A stretch of DNA of 64,000 nucleotides from Costus lasius (Eukaryota > Streptophyta > Magnoliopsida > Zingiberales > Costaceae), in contig CM050454.1 in the NCBI GenBank assembly GCA_027563935.2, positions 47,954,596 through 48,018,595 on the forward strand, given 5' to 3'. Positions 58,632 to 64,000 of the stretch are shown here, in pieces (the stretch's first letter is position 1; every line of letters begins with the position of its first letter). The notes below the pieces were generated by a model. It did no database searches. It worked only from the letters and a program-made list of their open reading frames with translations, and was not told the origin of the DNA. The translations under genes and the position numbers were made by a program.

Positions 58632-61600
58632 ATGTTTGATTTCCTTACTATGGAATGTGTGTGTAGGAATTTAAGATGGCGCTATGCCTCACTTTTGAGT
58701 GAATTCCAGAAACTGGGTCCTAGCTCATTTTATGGGGGCTCAGAATCCAGTAATGCCGAGAACTGGCAGTTGTGCTTGGAAAAGATTTTCCAAGTCATGC
58801 GCTGCTCAGATGAGGATAAGTTATGTCTGGCCACCTATATGATGCGTGCTGACGCAGATGAGTGGTGGAAAGGCGTAGTGAGACTTGCCGAAGAAAGACA
58901 TGAGACTGTAGATTGGCCTTACTTCTTGTCTCGATTTAACGTGAAGTACTTCCCAGATAGCTTGGTTGAGGACCGAGAGGTGGAATTTATTCATCTGGAG
59001 CAGGGTGATATGACAGTGGACCAGTATGAATTACAGTTCACGAAATTGGGAAAGTATGCTCCTCACCTGATAAACACTGAAAAGAGGAGAGCTACCAAGT
59101 TTCTCAGAGGTCTCAGATGGGACATTAGAGGGCAGGTTGGTGCTCAACACTTGGAGACCTATGTTGAAACTGTTGGGCGAGCGCGCACCATTGAGAGGTA
59201 TATATCTGAGAGGAGTTCTCATGTTGCCGTGACAGTAGTTCCTGCAGCTGAGGCGGCGGTTCCTCAGCATGGCAGTGGCGGCAAGGGTAAGAAGTACCCT
59301 AGGCATAAAGATTATAAGAAGAGCAGGTATAAGCCTTACTCCTACAAGGCACCGCAGCAGTCCAGGGATGCACCGCAGCAGTTCAGGGATGCCAGGGATG
59401 CAAGAAACGGTATCACTTGTAGTCATTGTGGGCTCAAGGGACATCTAGTGAAAGACTGCCATAGGAAGAATGGTGTATGCTTCAGGTGTAAGAAACCAGG
59501 GCACATGGCTAAGGACTACAAAGAACCTGAGATGCAACCTAGAGGCGCAGATAAGCCTACAGTCCAGACTAGAGTGTATGCTGTGGCTGAGAAGGATACA
59601 CGAGCTTCCCGATCCGTCGTGGAAGGTACTTTATTCGTATTTGATCAGTTAGCCCGCATATTATTTGACCCTGGTGCAAATTTATCTTTTGTATCTGTTA
59701 AGTTTGCTGCATGTTTACCTGTGTTACCTAAGGTGATGAATTATGCTGTGTCTGTGAGTACTCCCTTAGGAAAATCGTTATCTACAGATACTGTTTGTGC
59801 TGACTGTGTAGTACATGTAGAGGGTTATGAGTTTCTGGTAGATCTAATCCTCTTAGACATGCAAGATTATGATATCATCTTAGGAATGGATTGGTTGTCT
59901 TCCCATCATGCCTCTGTGGATTGCTTTGAGAAAGTAATCACTTTGAATTTGTTAGATGGGAATCGACTTTTTGTGAGAGGTCTAGTGTCAGACCAAGGAC
60001 CGCATGTGATATCTTTCCTACAGGCCAGGAAATTACTGGCTAGTGGATGCAAGGGTTATCTTGCGCATGTTAAGGTGCAGGATGATTCTACTTCTGATTT
60101 GACTCAGATGGCGGTGGTGAAAGAATTTCCTGATGTGTTCTCTGAAGAATTTTCAGGCTTGCCACCAATTAGAGAAGTGGAGTTTGGCATTGAGTTGGCG
60201 CCAGGTACGGCACCTATCTCCAGAGCTCCTTATCGTATGGCTACTTCAGAGTTGGCCGAGCTTAAGAAACAACTGGAGGAATTGTTAGAGAAAGGATATA
60301 TTCGGCCTAGTGCTTCTGCTTGGGGAGCGCCAGTGTTATTTGTGAAGAAAAAAGATGGAACCCTGAGGATGTGTATAGACTACAGGCAGCTTAACCAAGT
60401 GACTATCAAGAATAAGTATCCTCTTCCCAGAATTGATGATCTATTTGATCAATTACAGGGAGCGATAGTGTTCTCTAAGATTGATCTGAGATCAGGGTAT
60501 TATCAGCTTAGGGTCAAGGATGAGGATATATTTAAGACTGCTTTCAGGACCAGGTATGGGCATTTCGAATTTTTAGTGATGCCTTTTGGACTGACGAATG
60601 CACCTGCTGTCTTCATGGATTTGATGAACAGGGTATTCCATGAGTTGCTTGACTCTTGTGTGGTGGTCTTTATAGACGATATATTGGTGTACTCTCAGAC
60701 TACCTCAGATCATGTCAGTGATTTGCGCAGAGTATTGGAGATCTTGAGGAAGAACCGATTATATGCCAAGGCTAGTAAGTGTGAATTCTGGCTGGAAAAG
60801 ATTAGTTTCCTTGGGCATGTGATTTCTGGTCAGGGGGTGTCTGTGGATCCAGTTAAAGTGCAAGCCATTCTTAATTGGGGAAGACCGACTAGTGCTACTG
60901 AGATCAGGAGTTTTCTGGGTTTGGCAGGTTACTACCGGCGATTTGTTGAGGGATTCTCCAAGCTGGCGGGTCCTTTAACTAAATTAACCAGAAAGGAGGC
61001 TAAGTTTATTTGGGATGATAAGTGTGAAGAGAGTTTTCAAGAGCTGAAAAGGAGATTGACTAGTACACCGATCCTCATTATACCTAGTGATGGGGAAAGG
61101 TTTACTGTTTATACAGATGCTTCTGGCAAAGGGTTGGGTTGTGTCTTGATGCAGAAGGGTTCTGTAGTAGCCTATGCTTCGAGACAACTGAAGGAGTATG
61201 AATTGAACTACCCTACTCATGATTTAGAGTTGGCGGCCGTAGTCTTTGCTTTGAGGATATGGCGTCACTATTTGTTGGGTCAGGAGTTTGATCTGTTCAC
61301 TGATCACCAGAGTCTCAAGTATATCTTCACTCAGAAGGACTTGAACATGAGACAGAGAAGATGGATGGAGTTGATCAAAGACTATGACTTCTCCATTCAG
61401 TATCAGGCTGGAAAGGCCAATGTAGTGGCGGATGCTCTGAGCAGACATCCAGTTACTTCAGTAGCTGCTTTACGAGTCAGTGAGTGGCGGTTACTGCAGG
61501 AGTTCAGCGATCTCAGGATCAGTGTTTCTCCTAAAGTTCAGTCTGGTTATGTGGCTTTTCTCAGAGTACAGTCTGCTTTGTTGCAGAAGATCAGAGATCA

Positions 61601-62825
61601 GCAGTCTGTGGATCCGAAATTAGTTCAGATCAGGGATAGTTTGGTTGATGGAGCAGTTCAGGATTTTAGCTTGTCTGATGATGGTATTCTTCGGTTTCGT
61701 GGAAGGGTATGTGTCCCTGAGGAACCAAGCTTGAGGAAAGAAATATTGGAGGACAGCCATAACTCCAAATATTCTCTACATCCTGGTGTGACTAAGATGT
61801 ATCAGGACCTCAAGAAAAGTTTTTGGTGGCCGGGTATGAAGAAAGAAGTGTTTGATTTTGTCTCTAGGTGTTTAACCTGTCAGACTGTGAAGGCTGAACA
61901 CCAGAAGCCTGGTGGTTTGTTGCAGTCTCTTCCTATTCCTGAGTGGAAGTGGGAATGTATCAGTATGGATTTTGTATGTGGTTTGCCCAGAACCAGATTG
62001 GGTCATGATGCTATTTGGGTGATTGTTGATAGACTTACTAAATCAGCCCATTTTCTCCCGATTAAGATGACTTATTCGTTAGAGAGGCTGGCTAGATTGT
62101 ACATTGATGAGATAGTCAGACTGCATGGAGTTCCTGTTGATATTGTGTCTGATAGGGACTCTCGGTTTTTGTCCAGATTTTGGAAGAGTTTACAGGAGGG
62201 TTTGGGTACTAAGTTGAGTTTTAGTACAGCATACCATCCTCAGTCTGATGGCCAGACGGAGCGTACTATACAGACTCTAGAAGATTTGTTGAGAGCCTAT
62301 GTGGTCGATTGGAGTTCTGAGTGGAACCGGGATCTATCTTTGATAGAGTTTACTTATAATAATAGCTTCCACTCCAGTATTCAGATGGCTCCTTATGAGG
62401 CTTTGTATGGGAGAAGGTGTAGGACTCCCTTGTGTTGGGAGGAAACTGGTGACAGAATGATTTTGAGATCTGATGCAGTTCAGGAGACTACTGATAAGGT
62501 CAGAGAGATCCAGGATAAATTGAAAATTGCTCGGGACAGACAGAAGAGTTATGCTGACGACCGTCGTCGTTCCTTGGAGTTTATGGTAGGGGATCATGTG
62601 TTCTTGAAGGTGTCACCTACTAAGGGTGTTATGAGGTTTGGCAAAAAGGGCAAGTTGAGCCCTAGGTTTGTAGGCCCTTTTGACATTATTGAGAGAATTG
62701 GTCCAGTGGCTGACCGGTTAGCTTTACCTCCTGCTTTGGATCATGTGCATAATGTATTCCATGTCTCTGCTTTGAGGAAATATCATCCTGATCCATCTCA
62801 TGTGTTGGAGTTGGAACCTCTTTAG
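58632..62825 (+). CDS. gag-pol: gag-pol polyprotein of the Tek chromovirus (1397 aa)
   Basis: One open frame codes for all core proteins. Domains in order: capsid (residues about 30-190; ADEWWKG, YFPDSL), zinc knuckle C263-C276 ([14 protein letters not shown]), a second knuckle-like motif at 283-296 whose last Cys is Tyr, protease at D346 (FDPGANLSF), reverse transcriptase with FIDDILVYS (D682, D683), RNase H from D829 ([10 protein letters not shown]), integrase zinc finger (HPGVTKMY ... CLTCQ), and integrase core D1113, D1174, E1210, with the usual 35 residues between the last two. The C-terminal GPF/Y module ([13 protein letters not shown]) ends near the stop. The order RT-RNase H-integrase is Ty3/gypsy. 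The leader is only 83 bp and the capsid N-terminus looks short, so ATG 58632 may be an internal start. The TAG stop lies in frame before the chromodomain. Confidence 0.95.
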   Translation: MFDFLTMECVCRNLRWRYASLLSEFQKLGPSSFYGGSESSNAENWQLCLEKIFQVMRCSDEDKLCLATYMMRADADEWWKGVVRLAEERHETVDWPYFLSRFNVKYFPDSLVEDREVEFIHLEQGDMTVDQYELQFTKLGKYAPHLINTEKRRATKFLRGLRWDIRGQVGAQHLETYVETVGRARTIERYISERSSHVAVTVVPAAEAAVPQHGSGGKGKKYPRHKDYKKSRYKPYSYKAPQQSRDAPQQFRDARDARNGITCSHCGLKGHLVKDCHRKNGVCFRCKKPGHMAKDYKEPEMQPRGADKPTVQTRVYAVAEKDTRASRSVVEGTLFVFDQLARILFDPGANLSFVSVKFAACLPVLPKVMNYAVSVSTPLGKSLSTDTVCADCVVHVEGYEFLVDLILLDMQDYDIILGMDWLSSHHASVDCFEKVITLNLLDGNRLFVRGLVSDQGPHVISFLQARKLLASGCKGYLAHVKVQDDSTSDLTQMAVVKEFPDVFSEEFSGLPPIREVEFGIELAPGTAPISRAPYRMATSELAELKKQLEELLEKGYIRPSASAWGAPVLFVKKKDGTLRMCIDYRQLNQVTIKNKYPLPRIDDLFDQLQGAIVFSKIDLRSGYYQLRVKDEDIFKTAFRTRYGHFEFLVMPFGLTNAPAVFMDLMNRVFHELLDSCVVVFIDDILVYSQTTSDHVSDLRRVLEILRKNRLYAKASKCEFWLEKISFLGHVISGQGVSVDPVKVQAILNWGRPTSATEIRSFLGLAGYYRRFVEGFSKLAGPLTKLTRKEAKFIWDDKCEESFQELKRRLTSTPILIIPSDGERFTVYTDASGKGLGCVLMQKGSVVAYASRQLKEYELNYPTHDLELAAVVFALRIWRHYLLGQEFDLFTDHQSLKYIFTQKDLNMRQRRWMELIKDYDFSIQYQAGKANVVADALSRHPVTSVAALRVSEWRLLQEFSDLRISVSPKVQSGYVAFLRVQSALLQKIRDQQSVDPKLVQIRDSLVDGAVQDFSLSDDGILRFRGRVCVPEEPSLRKEILEDSHNSKYSLHPGVTKMYQDLKKSFWWPGMKKEVFDFVSRCLTCQTVKAEHQKPGGLLQSLPIPEWKWECISMDFVCGLPRTRLGHDAIWVIVDRLTKSAHFLPIKMTYSLERLARLYIDEIVRLHGVPVDIVSDRDSRFLSRFWKSLQEGLGTKLSFSTAYHPQSDGQTERTIQTLEDLLRAYVVDWSSEWNRDLSLIEFTYNNSFHSSIQMAPYEALYGRRCRTPLCWEETGDRMILRSDAVQETTDKVREIQDKLKIARDRQKSYADDRRRSLEFMVGDHVFLKVSPTKGVMRFGKKGKLSPRFVGPFDIIERIGPVADRLALPPALDHVHNVFHVSALRKYHPDPSHVLELEPL

Positions 62826-63023
62826 ATTCAGAGTGATTTGACTTTTGAGGAAAGACCTCTCCGGATTGTGGATAGAAAAGATAAAGTCCTGAGGAACAAG
62901 ACTATACCTTTGGTAAAGGTTATCTGGGGAAATCAGTCAGTTGAGGAGGCGACATGGGAGACTGAAGCTGATATGAGGAAATTTTATACTTACCTCTTTG
63001 ATGATATGGATGCTGAGCTTTAG
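62826..63023 (+). CDS. chromodomain end of Tek integrase, separated by an in-frame amber codon
   Basis: The frame of gag-pol continues past TAG 62823-62825 for 65 codons to TAG at 63021-63023. The peptide holds the conserved chromovirus tail: ERPLRIVDRK, TIPLVKVIWGN, EEATWETEADM. In chromoviruses this module directs integration into heterochromatin. Here it is cut off by a single codon, which fits a C-to-T change of a Gln codon. An internal ATG at 62838 could start translation, but nothing supports this. Read-through is possible but no known read-through context follows the codon. Confidence 0.88.
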   Translation: MQSDLTFEERPLRIVDRKDKVLRNKTIPLVKVIWGNQSVEEATWETEADMRKFYTYLFDDMDAEL

Positions 63024-63039
63024 AGGACTAAAGCTTTAT

Positions 63040-63052
63040 AAGGAGGGAGGGA
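63040..63052 (+). promoter_or_regulatory. polypurine tract of Tek
   Basis: aaggagggaggga lies directly before the 3' LTR. It primes plus-strand DNA synthesis. Confidence 0.9.
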
Positions 63053-64000
63053 TGTAAGATCCAAGGATCTTAAGTCCTGGTAAGCATTATTTGGATTTAA
63101 ATAAAATCATTAGATGTGATATTTTATTATGATTTAAATAAAATTATTGGATGCTAATTAACTGGCTTATTGATTGTTAATTTGTAATTATTTGATTTGA
63201 GTTTATTTGGTTGTTAATTTATTGTAAATTAATTAGAGATTATTTATGTGATTATTGGCTGTTAGTTTATGATGAATTATTATTGGTTGTTCATAATAAA
63301 TTAATTAGGATTTATGGGTTGTAAGTTGTAAGTTAATTAATTAGATCTTATTGGTTAATTAAACCCTTATTGGATGTTAATTAGACCTTATTGGATTTTC
63401 GTTAAGTTAATGGTTAAATTAATAGGTTTTTGAGTTGGCGCTAATTGGGTTTTTAAAATTCAAATTATTAGTTAAATGGATTAAACCCGATTTGGATTAA
63501 TGGGTTATTGGGTTAAGAGTTAAAAACCGAAAATTCAAATTAATATTTCGGTTAGGGTAGAGTGTTGGCGATTTTTTGGCTTGAAAGAAACCTTGGGCGA
63601 CGGCTTGAAGAACTTGGCGACTTCTTGAGGAACTTAGGCGATTCTTGAAGAGTTCTTGAGGCGATTTTTGGTGATTTCTTCATCTCTTTTCCTTTGGCGA
63701 ATTATTCCTTGGTGTTTGGTAGCATCTTTCAAAGGCTTAGACGAATTTTTGGAAGGGTTTTTCACCTTGTGTTCTCGGTTCAAGGTGAGTGGGATTGTCT
63801 AATTGATTTCTATCTATTTGTTTGTGTTAATTGATGAGTTAGATGATATATTCGCTTGTTGGAAATCTTACCATGCTAAAACCGAAATTCAAGACTTCAC
63901 TATGATGAAAACCGAATTTTGTAAAGTTGAATATATCATGAAAACCGAATTTTTCAAAGGTGATTATATGATGATTATTTAACCGAAAATTTGTATGAAA
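63053..64000 (+). repeat. 3' LTR of Tek, first 948 bp
   Basis: Starts TGTAAGATCC and follows the 5' LTR base for base apart from one position near 63115. It leaves the window before the tandem arrays. Confidence 0.95.

Larger units (their letters stand above)
55363..64000 (+). mobile_element. Tek: young Tekay/Del-like chromovirus (Ty3/gypsy), cut by right window edge
   Basis: A 3187-bp 5' LTR, primer site, gag-pol, chromodomain, polypurine tract and the first 948 bp of the 3' LTR. If the second LTR has the same length, the element is about 10.9 kb and ends about 2.2 kb past the edge. Comparing the visible 948 bp of both LTRs by eye I found one difference (attagctgtg against attagatgtg), so the insertion is recent. 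The expected target duplication is aatgc (55358-55362). It sits in CopA-6 pol. Confidence 0.95.

Noticed and set aside
59031..59444. Minus-strand frame of 137 codons within Tek
   Set aside because: Antisense to the capsid and zinc-knuckle region of a well-supported gag-pol frame.
1..64000. Endogenous pararetrovirus, DNA transposon, Helitron or CRISPR-like array
   Set aside because: No movement or coat protein of a pararetrovirus, no transposase or Rep/helicase, and no regularly spaced short repeats were seen. All RT sequences belong to LTR retrotransposons.

Overview
The window looks like heterochromatic DNA of a seed plant with a repeat-rich genome. Nearly all of the 64 kb can be assigned to LTR retrotransposons, mostly inserted into one another. 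No convincing host gene, tRNA gene, rRNA gene or CRISPR array was seen. The plant assignment rests on Ty1/copia elements primed by initiator-Met tRNA (TGGTATCAGAGC), an Athila-type Ty3/gypsy element with the TGGCGCCGTTGCC primer site, and a Tekay/Del-like chromovirus. The species cannot be told from the sequence.

Family names used here are my own working labels. CopA is a copia family of about 9.1 kb with LTRs of about 1.7 kb, a leader of about 1.8 kb and one gag-pol frame (Angela/Tork-like layout). CopC and CopD are related copia families with LTRs of about 1.9-2.2 kb. Athila-type is a broken gypsy element. Tek is the chromovirus at the right end.

Layout. 1-4248: 5' half of CopA-1 (minus strand), inserted in the gag gene of CopA-2 (4249-7980, minus). 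7981-9005: unclassified DNA. 9006-27227: CopA-3 (minus, target duplication CCTGG), split by a complete, very young CopA-4 at 13464-22604 (minus, target duplication TAAAC). 27233-27528: unclassified DNA and a CopD-type LTR stub. 27529-33744: inverted Athila-type LTR pieces and a decayed Athila-type element, fused in frame to the 3' end of a copia pol. 33745-38883: 3' end of CopC-1, whose LTR carries a solo Tek LTR (target duplication TGGCG). 38884-48473: decayed CopC-2, whose 3' LTR carries a solo CopD LTR (target duplication ATATC). 48474-48954: AT-rich DNA with no gene. 48955-51046: 5' end of CopA-5 (plus), broken by CopA-6 (51047-55362, minus). The pol of CopA-6 is in turn broken by the young Tek element, which runs from 55363 past the right edge.

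How it works together. The elements do not form an operon or pathway. Each LTR supplies promoter and terminator, the PBS and polypurine tract prime reverse transcription, and gag-pol supplies capsid, protease, integrase, reverse transcriptase and RNase H. Target-site duplications and LTR divergence give a relative order: CopA-3 before CopA-4, CopA-5 before CopA-6 before Tek, and CopC elements before the solo LTRs inside them. The CopA-4 LTRs differ at three positions by eye over 1730 bp. The Tek LTRs differ at one position over the 948 bp that can be compared. These two are the most recent arrivals. Every gag-pol frame wholly contained in the window has at least one disabling change. The best preserved are CopA-4 (one nonsense codon) and Tek (one amber codon before the chromodomain).

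No clearly new biological system was found. The most unusual items are the self-nesting of CopA (three of three nested CopA pairs), a 28-bp LTR block shared by otherwise diverged families, an in-frame gypsy integrase/copia RNase H fusion, and two large inverted LTR arrangements.
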